Shown: positions 51,487 through 61,434, numbered from the stretch's first letter. The stretch is 64,000 bases of DNA from Bacteroidales bacterium UBA3824 (GCA_002393195.1 DGIK01000167.1:1-64000); one strand, 5' to 3'. Notes: a model not told the origin generated them from the letters alone. Numbers and translations: made by a program.

Positions 51487-51831
51487 CTACCCAGCCACCT
51501 CGTTGAAATGCTCCAAAGCCCAATCTATCAGCGGTTTCAGGGCGGGCATGAGCGACTTGCCTGTTTCTGTAAGCGAATATTCCACCTTTGGAGGCACTAC
51601 GGGATAAACCTTGCGGTTGATGAGATTGTGATGTTCGAGATTTTTGAGCGTGGCGGAGAGCATTTTTTGCGAACAGTCGGTCATGAGGTTTTTCAACTCG
51701 CTAAAACGCAGAACGCCCGTTACGCTTGCTCCAATCGAATACAGCACAACGAGCGACCACTTGTCGCCAAAATGGGCTATGACGTTGCGTATCGGGCAAC
51801 TTCTGTATTGTTCTTCAAAAGTTTTGTCCAT
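51487..51831 (-). CDS. HxlR-family transcriptional regulator
   Basis: 114 residues from MDKTFEEQYRSCPIRNVIAH at 51831. The Cys in SCPIRNVIAHFGDKWSLVVL (~11-30) is the conserved, often redox-sensitive Cys of the family; the winged helix follows (RFSELKNLMTDCSQKMLSATLKNLEHHNLI, wing VPPKVEYSLTETGKSL). Its target is unknown; the convergent acetyltransferase is a neighbour, not clearly a target. Confidence 0.92.
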   Translation of the reverse strand: MDKTFEEQYRSCPIRNVIAHFGDKWSLVVLYSIGASVTGVLRFSELKNLMTDCSQKMLSATLKNLEHHNLINRKVYPVVPPKVEYSLTETGKSLMPALKPLIDWALEHFNEVAG

Positions 51832-51877
51832 CGTTATATTTTTGGAGCAATGAGATATGATAAGCCAGTTTAATGCG

Positions 51878-52726
51878 CTATATTTCAGAGATTTCGTCGG
51901 CATGGAGGCCTGTCATTTCGCAAATTTCGTCAACGGACATTCCCTTGGCGAGCATTTTGCGGGCGATGGCAAGGGCTTGTTGCCTTGCACCCTCTGCACG
52001 GCCCTCCGCACGACCCATTTCCTTTACGGTGTTTTCTCGGTCGATATTCAGGGATTCCAAATCCCAAAAACTCTCGTAGGCACGGCGTTCTTCTTCCGTG
52101 AGGTTTTGACAGAGTTCAAGAGCTTGCTTGGTCTCGCTGTTTTCCATAAGTTCTTGGGGGATAGATTCCGCATCCTCACCGGCATTGACTGACGTCAGAA
52201 AACTCTGCCACAGCCTCAGCATCTTGCCCTGCGCCTTGTCTTGCGGCTTGAATTTGGGCAACTCGATGCAGACTACCTCGAAGCCAGGAATGACGCTTTC
52301 GGGATTATCGACCTCCGACATCGTATAACGGTGGTAGTTGCTTATGTTTTTGGTCTGATAGACATCGTTGAGGATGTTGATGGCAAAGATTTTTTTCATC
52401 TTGTAATACCTGACGCCTTCGTTATATAGCGTAGCGTACAACTTGGAACAATTATACATCACACGGCGCAGGAAATCCGCCGACCAATACATCTGCATCT
52501 CCACGATGAAATATATTTGGTCTGAAACCTTGCATTTGACGTCCACGACACTGCGACGCTTGCCGTCAGTGAGCGGGATTATCTCAGACGGTAGGTACTC
52601 TACGTCGCTGATTTGGTCGTCGCCCTCTAATTTGAGGACGGCGTTCAACAGGCTTATGGTCAGGTTTTTGTGCTCGCCAAATATTTTCTTGAACACAATG
52701 TCGGTCTTTGGATCGTAGTAGTGCAT
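51878..52726 (-). CDS. Rpn-family PD-(D/E)XK nuclease/transposase (copy 2)
   Basis: 282 residues from MHYYDPKTDIVFKKIFGEHK at 52726. Same architecture as 49809-50633: nuclease core RSVVDVKCKVSDQIYFIVEMQMYW (~61-84) and a tail with GRAEGRAEGARQQALAIARKMLAKGMSVDEICEMTGL. Identity to copy 1 is highest in the N-terminal half and drops in the middle and tail, so the pair is not very recent or has been under diversifying change. The upstream 260 bp is far better conserved than the coding ends. Confidence 0.9.
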   Translation of the reverse strand: MHYYDPKTDIVFKKIFGEHKNLTISLLNAVLKLEGDDQISDVEYLPSEIIPLTDGKRRSVVDVKCKVSDQIYFIVEMQMYWSADFLRRVMYNCSKLYATLYNEGVRYYKMKKIFAINILNDVYQTKNISNYHRYTMSEVDNPESVIPGFEVVCIELPKFKPQDKAQGKMLRLWQSFLTSVNAGEDAESIPQELMENSETKQALELCQNLTEEERRAYESFWDLESLNIDRENTVKEMGRAEGRAEGARQQALAIARKMLAKGMSVDEICEMTGLHADEISEI

Positions 52727-52984
52727 AGTTGATAGTATTGTGGTTATCTTACATTCCACAAAGTTAATAACTAATTTTTTGTTTTGCAAGTGTCAGAGTG
52801 TTAAAAACATTAACTTGCGGAAAAGACAATCAAACAACTTTAAAGTAAAACATAAAATAATAACAGATAAATTTTTATCTTAAAAGCGTTTCTCTATCAG
52901 GCAAAAAAATCAAAACATACTATCCTTCATTTAATTAATATGTCAAACACAATTTTATATCAAAAAAAATTCATACCTTTGCAC
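52727..52984. repeat. Duplicated upstream segment, copy 2
   Basis: Nearly identical to 50634-50893. It carries the promoter (TACCTTTG at 52974-52981) used by the nucleoid-associated protein gene at 53008. Confidence 0.92.
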
Positions 52985-53007
52985 ACCATAAAATAAAAGA
53001 AGACATT

Positions 53008-54051
53008 ATGTTAGAATTTGACAACGTAACCCTCAACAGCGTCATCCTCCACAAGACCGGAAACAAGGCGCGTGAAGGGCAACTGATACTCTCCGACTCA
53101 ACGCTCGACCTCGGAGAACACATACAGGGGATGCTCATGCAGTTTTTCCTCGGACACTTCGCCGAGGAGGAAGCATTCTATAACTTCTGCGGCGAGGGCG
53201 GCATCGAAGCCAACGAGGTATATATCTCTGTGAAAAACATCTTCCAAAACCCCGATTCTTTCGTGGAAGAAAGCAAAAAAATCGCCACAAAACTCTACGA
53301 TGCCGGCGAACACCCAAAAATCAAGGACGGCGACCTCTACATCGCATCCTTCAAGGACATCGTGGTTGACGGCGAACTCGTGGACGCAATTGGAATATTC
53401 AAGTCGGAGACCAAACAGGACTTCCTGCGCATCAGCACCGGCGCAAACGGATTCGACATCAAGATTGAAGAAGGCATCAACCTCAACAAAATCGACAAGG
53501 CATGCCTCATCTACAACACCGAAGAAGATTTTGGTTATAAAATCAACATCATCGACACCACAAACAAGCAAGAGGCGCAATATTGGCGCACCGACTTCCT
53601 CGGCATAGAGCAACGCAAAGACGACTTCTACCAGACCCAAAAATACATGGAACTCTGCAAAGATTTCGTAAAGGAAGTCTATAACGAAGACCACGAAGTC
53701 GATAAGCCTCAGCAAATTGCAATGCTCAACAAATCAGCCAATTACTTCAAAGAAAACGAAACCTTCAACAAACAGGAGTTTGAGGAAGAAGTGCTCTCTC
53801 AGCCCGAAGTGATTGAGGCCTTCAACGACTACAAACAGCAATACGCCGAGGAAAAACAAGTGGAGTTCCGCGAAGATTTTGGCGTGAGCGAGACCGCCGC
53901 AAAGAAGCAACAGTCGAAAATGAAAAGCGTCCTTAAACTCGACAAAAATTTCCACGTCTATATCCACGGCGACGAGAGCCGCATCGTAAAGGGCGTTGAC
54001 CCCGAAACCGGAATGAAATTCTACCAACTTTACTACGAAAAGGAGGAGTAA
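53008..54051 (+). CDS. Nucleoid-associated protein (NdpA/YejK-like)
   Basis: 347 residues. Family pattern: IQGMLMQFFLGHFAEEEAFY (~38-57), the SFKDIVVDGELVDAIGIFKSE strand set (~111-131) and GANGFDIKIEEGINLNKIDK; the C-terminal half is charged and ends IHGDESRIVKGVDPETGMKF. Binds DNA nonspecifically in relatives. Overlaps tsaB by 1 bp (TAATG), so it heads a three-gene operon with tsaB and the DUF3108 gene. Confidence 0.87.
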   Translation: MLEFDNVTLNSVILHKTGNKAREGQLILSDSTLDLGEHIQGMLMQFFLGHFAEEEAFYNFCGEGGIEANEVYISVKNIFQNPDSFVEESKKIATKLYDAGEHPKIKDGDLYIASFKDIVVDGELVDAIGIFKSETKQDFLRISTGANGFDIKIEEGINLNKIDKACLIYNTEEDFGYKINIIDTTNKQEAQYWRTDFLGIEQRKDDFYQTQKYMELCKDFVKEVYNEDHEVDKPQQIAMLNKSANYFKENETFNKQEFEEEVLSQPEVIEAFNDYKQQYAEEKQVEFREDFGVSETAAKKQQSKMKSVLKLDKNFHVYIHGDESRIVKGVDPETGMKFYQLYYEKEE

Positions 54052-54752
54052 TGGAACCATTGTTCATCAACATAGAGACCAGCACCGACATCTGTTCGGT
54101 ATCGCTGAGCCGAGGCACAGAAGTAATCGGACACCGTGAAAACCAATCACGCGACCACGCATCGACCCTCGGCCCATACATCCAACAACTTTTGGATGAA
54201 AACAACCTGAAAGTCAAAGACTTGTCGGGCGTTGCAGTAAGCAAAGGCCCCGGCTCTTACACGGGTCTCCGCATCGGCACATCAACGGCAAAAGGTATGG
54301 CATATCAGGCAGGCATCAAACTTTTGGCGATAGACACGCTTCAAGCGATGGCTCTGACGGCAACAAAACAATTAACCGACCCCAATACAATCATCTGCGC
54401 CACCATAGACGCGGGACGCAACGAGGTATATTCGGAACTTTTTGATATGTCCAACAACACTGTAAGACAGTGCATTGCGGAAATCATTTCAAGTGATAGT
54501 TACACCGACACACTCGCCAAGACGCCGATGGCATTTGTAGGCAACGGGGCGGAAAAAATAAGCAAAATCATCCAAAACCCAAACGCCATCTTCATCCCGG
54601 AGATAAAGCCCTCGGCGGTGTATATGGCGGAATTGACGGCCAAGGCTTTCAATGACAACGACTTCGCAGACGTGGCGTACTTCGAGCCGTTTTACCTGAA
54701 AGACTACGTGGCTACCGTCAGCAAGAAAAATGTATTAAAACAAACATCATGA
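54051..54752 (+). CDS. tsaB: tRNA threonylcarbamoyladenosine biosynthesis protein TsaB
   Basis: 233 residues of ASKHA fold: LFINIETSTDICSVSL (~3-18), LSGVAVSKGPGSYTGLRIGTSTAKGMAY (~62-89), and ICATIDAGRNEVYSELFD. Works with TsaD and TsaE to make t6A37 in ANN-decoding tRNAs. Start overlaps the stop of the preceding gene and its own stop overlaps the next start (ATGA). Confidence 0.95.
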   Translation: MEPLFINIETSTDICSVSLSRGTEVIGHRENQSRDHASTLGPYIQQLLDENNLKVKDLSGVAVSKGPGSYTGLRIGTSTAKGMAYQAGIKLLAIDTLQAMALTATKQLTDPNTIICATIDAGRNEVYSELFDMSNNTVRQCIAEIISSDSYTDTLAKTPMAFVGNGAEKISKIIQNPNAIFIPEIKPSAVYMAELTAKAFNDNDFADVAYFEPFYLKDYVATVSKKNVLKQTS

Positions 54753-55525
54753 AACTAACCTACAAACTCATTGCTACCGCAGCAATCATATTGACTATCG
54801 CCGCCGGCACATCGCGCGCACAAGTGGGCGTATCCATCGGCACCAACGAAAAAGTGGAGTACGAAATCTACTACGCATTCGTTACGGGCGCGAAGATGAC
54901 ATTGCAGACCAATCTCGTAACTGAAAACGGCGAAGAACTCATACACCTCGTCGCAAAAGGCAACACCGTAGGCCTCATCGACAAGATTTACAACATCATG
55001 GAGGACTACGAATCGTGGGCTGACAAAACTACGCTCCTGCCCAAACACGCCCTCAAAAACGTCCGCGAAAGTGCCGAATACAAGCGTTACATCACATACC
55101 AATTTGACCACGCCAACCACACCGTAAATAGTTCGCGCTCAGGCGAAAGCAAGATTGAGCCAGACTGTTTTGACATCGTGGCGGCGTGCTACAAGGTGCG
55201 CGCTATGGACCTGTCCAACCTTACAATTGGACAGACAATCAAGGTCAATACATTTTTCAGCGAGGAAAACTGGCCGCTCTACCTCAAATATGCCGGCATT
55301 GAGGACGTAAAAATCTCAAAGCTCGGCAAAATCAGCTGTTACAAATTCATCCCCGTAGTTGAAGTATCAGGTGTATTCACCGACAAGAACGCCCTGAAAA
55401 TGTACATTTCAGCCGACGGCAACAAAATCCCAATCCGCGCCCAAATGAGCCTCGTAGTCGGCAGCGCAAAAGTGGACATCGTAAATTACGAAGGCCTGCC
55501 CAATCCGCTGAATTTCAGGAAATAG
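54749..55525 (+). CDS. DUF3108 periplasmic protein
   Basis: 258 residues with signal peptide MKLTYKLIATAAIILTIAAG...A. The body (KVEYEIYYAFVTGAKMTLQT, then GNTVGLIDKIYNIMEDYESWAD, YKRYITYQFDHANHTVNS, FDIVAACYKVRAMDLSNL) matches DUF3108, beta-rich envelope proteins of unknown function. Last gene of the operon. Confidence 0.85.
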   Translation: MKLTYKLIATAAIILTIAAGTSRAQVGVSIGTNEKVEYEIYYAFVTGAKMTLQTNLVTENGEELIHLVAKGNTVGLIDKIYNIMEDYESWADKTTLLPKHALKNVRESAEYKRYITYQFDHANHTVNSSRSGESKIEPDCFDIVAACYKVRAMDLSNLTIGQTIKVNTFFSEENWPLYLKYAGIEDVKISKLGKISCYKFIPVVEVSGVFTDKNALKMYISADGNKIPIRAQMSLVVGSAKVDIVNYEGLPNPLNFRK

Positions 55526-55569
55526 GGATTTTTTGTTTCGCCGCGTGAATAAGCCAAATTACAAAAAAA

Positions 55570-55610
55570 AGTTATACAAATTTGGATTGTTATTCCAAAT
55601 TTGTATAACT
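55570..55610. promoter_or_regulatory. 17-bp perfect inverted repeat overlapping a promoter
   Basis: AGTTATACAAATTTGGA (55570-55586) pairs perfectly with 55594-55610; the right arm runs into the -7 box TAACTTTG (55606-55613). This is an autorepressor-type operator in front of the truncated ATPase. Confidence 0.78.
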
Positions 55611-55637
55611 TTGTGGCAAAATAAAATCATCAACGCC

Positions 55638-55775
55638 ATGTCATACATTAAACGAAGCATAGATAAACACCTGAAATACCCGTCACAGCATTTACCTGTG
55701 GTGGTAACAGGTGCGCGTCAGATGAATAAAATAACCCCATCCAGCAAAATTTTATATCTTTGCAGCATGATATAA
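55638..55775 (+). pseudogene. Truncated AAA/DUF4143 ATPase, 5' end only
   Basis: MSYIKRSIDKHLKYPSQHLP, then VVVTGARQ is the exact start of this ATPase family up to the first half of Walker A (GARQxGKT). At about 55720 the family sequence breaks off (MNKITPSSKILY...), and the frame ends at 55773-55775. Promoter and operator survive in front. Confidence 0.85.
55755..55762 (+). promoter_or_regulatory. -7 box of the 55794 gene
   Basis: TATCTTTG, 32 bp before the ATG at 55794. Confidence 0.55.
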
Positions 55776-55793
55776 CACAAATCAAGAATTGAT

Positions 55794-56594
55794 ATGAGCA
55801 AAATAATTGATAAGAAACAAGAAATAGAAACAGAGGTATGTCATATTGGAGTACACGATATGCAATTGGCCAAAGAGTATACTCAGGCATTAGACAGTAA
55901 CAAATACCCAAATGATTTCTTTCCTGAACTTTGCGTTTTTTTTAGAAAACGAAAGTTAAGCCTTTGCGTTGATAATCACCAAGAAGGAATACTTATAACA
56001 GGAATAAATCCATCACGCAAACGAACAGAAAAGCACGATGATGATTTCTTCTATACCTTCAAAGATGTTACAATTGGAGAAATGAAGAAAAATGGCAACA
56101 TTAAAGTAGGATACTGGAGACAGAAATACAAATTGCTTGGTGAACTTATAAAAGAAACCGCCTATCTTGATCTTTATCCTTTTGGCTTTACCAGTCAAAA
56201 TGGTTTTGAAGACCTTATAGAAGATAATATCCAGTTTCGCGCCGCCATTGTTTCTATCACACAACGAGAGATTGAAACTTACATAAAACCTATATTGATT
56301 ATCGTAGCAAACAAACAATCGTCGTATTATTGGGGGAATGAAGATGCAACTTGGATGGGCTATGATATGGAAAAAATAAGCGACGAAATGGAACTATATC
56401 AAATCAAAGGTTTCAAGAACAAACAAGATAGAATCAATCAAGATTTGAAGGAATCCTCATTGAGCGGTTCGCTTATCTTATTTTACGGTATGTACGATGA
56501 ACGCCACAAAAAGAAACAATTGACAGCAGAAGAAGTCAAAAAAATTTACGAAATGGCGAAAACAAAGAAACAAGAATGGAAGGGGATAAAATAA
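55794..56594 (+). CDS. Hypothetical protein, possibly uracil-DNA-glycosylase fold
   Basis: 266 residues, cytoplasmic. The order GILITGINPSRKR (~65-77), a gap, YWRQKYKLLGELIKETAYLDLYPFGF (~107-132), then PILIIVANKQSSYYWG (~166-181) recalls uracil-DNA-glycosylase-superfamily proteins (G.NPs, ...D.yPf, strand with N). Catalytic residues cannot be confirmed by eye. A/T-rich relative to its neighbours and placed right after an ATPase scar, so it may be accessory DNA. Confidence 0.6.
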   Translation: MSKIIDKKQEIETEVCHIGVHDMQLAKEYTQALDSNKYPNDFFPELCVFFRKRKLSLCVDNHQEGILITGINPSRKRTEKHDDDFFYTFKDVTIGEMKKNGNIKVGYWRQKYKLLGELIKETAYLDLYPFGFTSQNGFEDLIEDNIQFRAAIVSITQREIETYIKPILIIVANKQSSYYWGNEDATWMGYDMEKISDEMELYQIKGFKNKQDRINQDLKESSLSGSLILFYGMYDERHKKKQLTAEEVKKIYEMAKTKKQEWKGIK

Positions 56595-56622
56595 TCCCCT
56601 ACCCTATTCTGTCATCAATTCA

Positions 56623-58104
56623 TTACGCCAAACTCCATTCATACCCGTCTCGGGTATCCTTGATGACGACACCTGCCGCCTTCAAGTCGTCGCGGAGTTT
56701 GTCGGAGAGGGCGTAGTTTTTTTCGGCCTTGGCGGAGGCGCGGAGTTTTTGAATCATATCTACCAGATTGCCAATCACTTCGCTATTGTCGTTGGAGGAA
56801 GCGGAAGATGAAGATTCGTCGAGAAGTCCCATTATGTCGAAGCAAAGGTCATTGTAGAGCTTGCGGAGAGCGTTGAGGTCGTCCTCCGTGAGGGTTTCCT
56901 TGCCGTCCTTCATCAGGTTGATGTGCTTAACGCCGTCGTAAAGATGCGAAATCATTACAGGCGTGTTGAAATCCTGATTCAAAGCGTCGAAACACTTGTC
57001 GGAAAGTTCTTGAACCGAGAATGAAGAAGTGCTGCCCGGCTTGATTTCCTTCAAGGCGTGGATGGCGTTCATCAACTTCTCCAAACCCTTCTCCGACGCT
57101 TTCAAAGCCTCGTTTGAGAAGTCCAACGTGCTGCGGTAATGCGCTTGAAGGATGAAGAAACGCACCGTCATAGGCGTGTAGGGCTGTTCGAGGAGTTCGT
57201 GGTCGCCGGCAAAGAACTGTTCGAGGCTCATTGCATTGCCGAGCGACTTGCCCATTTTCTTACCGTTGATGGTAATCATATTGTTGTGCAGCCAATACTT
57301 CACAGTATCGTGTCCAAGTGCGCCGACAGCCTGCGCAATCTCGCACTCGTGATGCGGGAATTGGAGGTCGATGCCGCCGCCGTGAATGTCGAATGTCTCG
57401 CCCAAATACTTGATACCCATTGCAGTGCACTCCAAATGCCAACCCGGGAAACCTTCGCTCCAACGGCTCGGCCAATGCATCAAATGTGTCGGCGACGCCT
57501 TCTTCCACAGCGCAAAATCGCACTGATTGCGTTTCTCGTCCTGACCGTCGAGCGTGCGTGTCTTCTCAAGCAAATCATCGACATTCCTGCCCGACAACTT
57601 GCCGTAGCGGTACTTTTCGGCGTATTTCTTTATGTCGAAATACACAGAGCCGTTGCTCTCGTAGGCATAGCCGTTGTCCATGATTTTCTCCACGAGCTGC
57701 TGTTGCTCAATGATATGACCAGATGCGTGAGGCTCGATGGACGGCGGCAGAACATTGAGGAGGCGCATATTCTTGTGATAGTCCTCGGTGTAAATCTGCA
57801 CAATCTCCATCGGTTCGAGGTTCTCCAACTTGGCTTTCTTGGCGATTTTGTCGTCGCCCGTGTCGGAATCCTGCTCAAGATGCCCAACGTCGGTGATATT
57901 GCGGACATAGCGAACCTTATATCCCAAATATTTCAAGTATCTGAAAATCAAGTCGAAAGTAATGGCGGGACGTGCGTGTCCAAGGTGAGCCGGACCATAA
58001 ACCGTAGGGCCGCACACGTACATACCCACATACGGCGGGTTGATAGGCTCGAACTTCTGCATCGTCCTACTCAACGAATTGTAAACCAATAAGTTTGTGT
58101 TCAT
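56623..58104 (-). CDS. cysS: Cysteinyl-tRNA synthetase
   Basis: 493 residues. HIGH motif as AHLGHARP (~39-46) following [10 protein letters not shown] with the zinc Cys; KMSKS as KMGKSLGN (~280-287); zinc/site segment [34 protein letters not shown] (~218-251). The C-terminal anticodon-binding domain includes a Ser-rich insert [14 protein letters not shown] (~428-441). Normal length. Confidence 0.98.
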   Translation of the reverse strand: MNTNLLVYNSLSRTMQKFEPINPPYVGMYVCGPTVYGPAHLGHARPAITFDLIFRYLKYLGYKVRYVRNITDVGHLEQDSDTGDDKIAKKAKLENLEPMEIVQIYTEDYHKNMRLLNVLPPSIEPHASGHIIEQQQLVEKIMDNGYAYESNGSVYFDIKKYAEKYRYGKLSGRNVDDLLEKTRTLDGQDEKRNQCDFALWKKASPTHLMHWPSRWSEGFPGWHLECTAMGIKYLGETFDIHGGGIDLQFPHHECEIAQAVGALGHDTVKYWLHNNMITINGKKMGKSLGNAMSLEQFFAGDHELLEQPYTPMTVRFFILQAHYRSTLDFSNEALKASEKGLEKLMNAIHALKEIKPGSTSSFSVQELSDKCFDALNQDFNTPVMISHLYDGVKHINLMKDGKETLTEDDLNALRKLYNDLCFDIMGLLDESSSSASSNDNSEVIGNLVDMIQKLRASAKAEKNYALSDKLRDDLKAAGVVIKDTRDGYEWSLA

Positions 58105-58168
58105 CGTTATTCTTAGTTAAATAGTAATTCTCTATCGTAAAAAAGAGCAGTTCTTTATGTTGGTCTCT

Positions 58169-59128
58169 TTATTTTTCAATCACATTCACAACCCTGCCGC
58201 CTTCGTATTCAGAAATCCTGATAACCTTGCCGGAGGCATTGTAATAATAACGCTTGCCGCTCATCAGCGTGCCGTTCACGAAGTTGCCTTCGCGGTCAAC
58301 CTTTCTGTCAGGCGTGAGCAACTTATAGTAGCCGGTGCCGGTGAAGAGTTCGGGATTGTCAGCCTGTTCGAGGACGATTGTGTTTTCGGGGTTAACAGGC
58401 ACCACTTGCGTAGTGTCTTTGCCAGTGTCGGCAGGCAGCTCCACCCTGTCACGATATACACGCGACGCGCTTTCGTCGTACACGCCGTCCCTAAACACAC
58501 GGCTCGCACTCAGGCTACCGCTGATGTAGTATTCTTTCATAATGCCGTCCACACGACCCATCTTCCACTGACTCTCGCAACGGAGATTGCCACTGTCGTA
58601 ATATTCAGCCACACGACCATCCGCGTAGCCGTCCACCCACGTGCCAAGGCGCATAAGCTGCCCATTCTCGTAGTAATAAGACTGCTCCCCTACCCTATTG
58701 CCTTCGTCGCCGTAATTCCAATCGTAAGCTATCTTGCCCGACGAAAAATAAAACTTGTAACCGCCCACCCAATGTTGGCCGTCCCAATATCCTTCCTCGG
58801 CAAGATTGCCGTTTTCGTAGAAAGATTTCATCAGTCCGTACTTGTGATTGTCTTGGTAGGAAATCTCGCTGCGCTTATTGCCATTGCGGTAATACTCCGT
58901 CCAAATGCCCTGTCGCTTATTATCGACGTATGTGCCGGTGCAGGAGACAATGGTCTGCAAACTATCATAAAAATAATACCAACGGCCCTGCTTCATACTA
59001 TCCAGGTCGGTAACGTTGATACGCTCGCCCCTAAATACCATATCAGTCTGGGCCATCCCTTTGAGCGCAATCAGGCTCAAAACGAATAGCAACGCCAACT
59101 TTTTATCTGCATAGCCCATAGGTACCAT
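58169..59128 (-). CDS. MORN-repeat (YwqK-like) secreted protein
   Basis: 319 residues. Signal-like N-terminus (KKLALLFVLSLIALKGMAQ). Six or more MORN_2-type repeats of the form G.w.eYY.nGn.r.E..y.d (e.g. IWTEYYRNGNKRSEISYQDN, GRVAEYYDSGNLRCESQWKM). Databases often label these 'toxin-antitoxin YwqK antitoxin', which is not informative. The segment GNRVGEQ (~150) falls on the G-rich dispersed motif at 58686-58700. Follows the TPR protein gene by 62 bp on the same strand. Confidence 0.82.
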   Translation of the reverse strand: MVPMGYADKKLALLFVLSLIALKGMAQTDMVFRGERINVTDLDSMKQGRWYYFYDSLQTIVSCTGTYVDNKRQGIWTEYYRNGNKRSEISYQDNHKYGLMKSFYENGNLAEEGYWDGQHWVGGYKFYFSSGKIAYDWNYGDEGNRVGEQSYYYENGQLMRLGTWVDGYADGRVAEYYDSGNLRCESQWKMGRVDGIMKEYYISGSLSASRVFRDGVYDESASRVYRDRVELPADTGKDTTQVVPVNPENTIVLEQADNPELFTGTGYYKLLTPDRKVDREGNFVNGTLMSGKRYYYNASGKVIRISEYEGGRVVNVIEK

Positions 59129-59190
59129 TTGTTATATCACAAAATTATAAAATGTATCAAACTGACACAACGTTTTAATTATTTTTAACA

Positions 59191-61434
59191 TTATCTACCG
59201 TTGCAATACGTCTGTATCAGATTGTCTGCCGGAGTGTAATGCATATTGCTTGCCTCGTGGAAGTCGGAGCACGCCCCTACCCTATCATCAGCCATCAAAT
59301 AGCAAATTCCTCGCAGGTAATAGTACGACGGCTTGTTTGGCGAGATTTGGATGCACTTGCTCAAATCTGCAGCGGACAGCATATAATACTTCTTATCCGA
59401 TAGAGAATCGCCCATAGAACGGTATGTAATCGACCTATTGAACAACGCGCCCTCATACAGAGAATCCAATTCAAGACATCGTGCGTAATCTTTGAGGGCG
59501 TTGTCGTAATCCTTCAACCCATTGTAAGCCAATCCCCTATTGGAATACAACGCCGGACTATTGGGATTGAGTGTCTCATAGACATTGAAATCCTCCACCG
59601 ACTTCGCAAAATTGCCCGACTTACCGTATGTGGTGCCACGGTTGATATATACCTCCGACATTGTTGGGTCGAGCTCAATGGCGCGGTTGAAGTCAAACAA
59701 CGCAAGATTGGTGTAAAACTTAGCCGAATCGTCATTGACGCCCATAAACATCTCTGCCCTACTGTCGTATATCAAAGCACGACTATGGAACGCCGGCGCA
59801 AACTTCAAGTCGCTCACAACAGCTGTATTGAAATCGTCAAAAGCAGTGTTAAGGTACGTGGTATCGCCATTGTAATCGTAGATGTCCTTGGCGGTCTTCC
59901 CCCTATTGAAAAACGCGTTGGTATAGTCAGGCTTGTACTTGATACCCTCTGTAAAACAGTTGATTGCATTTTTCTTGTATTCGAGATACTTATCATTGTC
60001 CCTATTCTTGTATAGAGAATCCGCCAAAAGATTGTATTGAGTACCAAGATTATTCCACCCTATCACGGCTTCTGGATATTTTGACACGCAATCACTCCAT
60101 AATGTCAAGCTATCGTGCCAAATTTTTTCACGCTGTACAGTTAAATAGCATAAAAGTAAAGCATAGATAGAAAATATTATGTAAAATATATTACGGTACT
60201 TCGAGTATTTCTCGCACAACCAATCGAGGAAATATGCAAGTATCACGGAAAGCCCGACGCTCGGTATGTAGATGTAACGATCGGAGTACATCGCGCTACC
60301 AACAGGAATGAATTGCAACAACATAAAGATATTTGCAATGAAGAACGTCAAGCCAAATGTAACAATCTTGTTTTTCTTGTAAATAAAGAAGTTAACAATG
60401 ATTGCAATCACGAAAATCGGCACTGTAAGCCAATATAACACGGGTACGGTGCGATGAATGATGTCAGGATAAGGATAGAGATTTGCTAATTTAACTGGCA
60501 AAACAAACCTCCAAATGTATTGCAAAAATCCGTTGCTGCCAAAAGCAATCCTCTGCCAGCTCTCATATTGATCGGTCTCCGCCAACGCCGTCGAAGCCGC
60601 CTGCGCTTTTATTGATATAAAGCCAAAAACAAGCGAAATGATGATAAAAGGCAATTTGTCCAACAAAATTCCCAGTCTGCGCTTAAAAATCTCTATACTT
60701 GGATAATTTTCGAGAAGTAGATAATCAACGAGGAATAGCGATGCTGTCAAGAAAACTGCTTGTCCCTTAGATAACGCACTGAGAATGAACACGATAGCTG
60801 AAAGTATATAAAACATTACATTATTTCGTCTCCGATAGAGAATGTATAATAATAATGACAAAAAGTAAAACATCGTATATAAAACGTCCTTTCTTTCAGA
60901 TATCCAGGTTACGGATTCCACGTGCAGGGTATGAATACCGAAGAGAATCGTTATTATGATAGGGTAGAGGCGTTTGTTAAATAATTGAAGGCAAATGAAA
61001 TACAGCAACAAACAACTCATCAGGTGCAGAAGCACGTTTACAACGATGAATCGGGTAGGGACAGCCTTGCCATTGGGCTGCTTGTCTGAAAAATGATAGT
61101 CGATATTAAGAGTTAACATCGTGAGCGGGTGATAGTTGCCCATACAATATATCTCGTCGGGGTCGTCGGACGTAAACATCCGCCAGACGGTCTCCTTGTC
61201 CAACTTTTTTAACAACGTGCTTTGCTCTGTGTATTTCTCGTCGTCCCAGTTGGTGGCGTGGTTGTCGAGACTAAAAGAATAAACGATTGCCGTAAGCAAA
61301 ACTATCAGTATTACAGGCAGATAACGTTTGACAAAGCCGTCATTGTTGTCCGCCAACATCACGCCGCCACCGCCAGATAGGGTGGGGGAGTCGTCGCCGA
61401 GGTATGTACCCCTTATATATTTACCTTTCTTCAT
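59191..61434 (-). CDS. Polytopic membrane protein with C-terminal TPR repeats
   Basis: 747 residues from the ATG at 61434. About ten membrane helices (~35-445) with a periplasmic DNHATNWDDEKYTEQSTLL loop (~55-73) reminiscent of the DD/DE motif loop of GT-C/TMTC-type glycosyltransferases, then eight or so TPR units (~460-735, e.g. NAFFNRGKTAKDIYDYNGDT, SEVYINRGTTYGKSGNFAKS). Could be a protein O-mannosyltransferase-like enzyme; not proven. Two stretches, DDSPTLSGGGGV (~11-22) and DDRVGACSDFHE near the C-terminus, are encoded by copies of the dispersed G/C-rich motif. Confidence 0.78.
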   Translation of the reverse strand: MKKGKYIRGTYLGDDSPTLSGGGGVMLADNNDGFVKRYLPVILIVLLTAIVYSFSLDNHATNWDDEKYTEQSTLLKKLDKETVWRMFTSDDPDEIYCMGNYHPLTMLTLNIDYHFSDKQPNGKAVPTRFIVVNVLLHLMSCLLLYFICLQLFNKRLYPIIITILFGIHTLHVESVTWISERKDVLYTMFYFLSLLLYILYRRRNNVMFYILSAIVFILSALSKGQAVFLTASLFLVDYLLLENYPSIEIFKRRLGILLDKLPFIIISLVFGFISIKAQAASTALAETDQYESWQRIAFGSNGFLQYIWRFVLPVKLANLYPYPDIIHRTVPVLYWLTVPIFVIAIIVNFFIYKKNKIVTFGLTFFIANIFMLLQFIPVGSAMYSDRYIYIPSVGLSVILAYFLDWLCEKYSKYRNIFYIIFSIYALLLCYLTVQREKIWHDSLTLWSDCVSKYPEAVIGWNNLGTQYNLLADSLYKNRDNDKYLEYKKNAINCFTEGIKYKPDYTNAFFNRGKTAKDIYDYNGDTTYLNTAFDDFNTAVVSDLKFAPAFHSRALIYDSRAEMFMGVNDDSAKFYTNLALFDFNRAIELDPTMSEVYINRGTTYGKSGNFAKSVEDFNVYETLNPNSPALYSNRGLAYNGLKDYDNALKDYARCLELDSLYEGALFNRSITYRSMGDSLSDKKYYMLSAADLSKCIQISPNKPSYYYLRGICYLMADDRVGACSDFHEASNMHYTPADNLIQTYCNGR

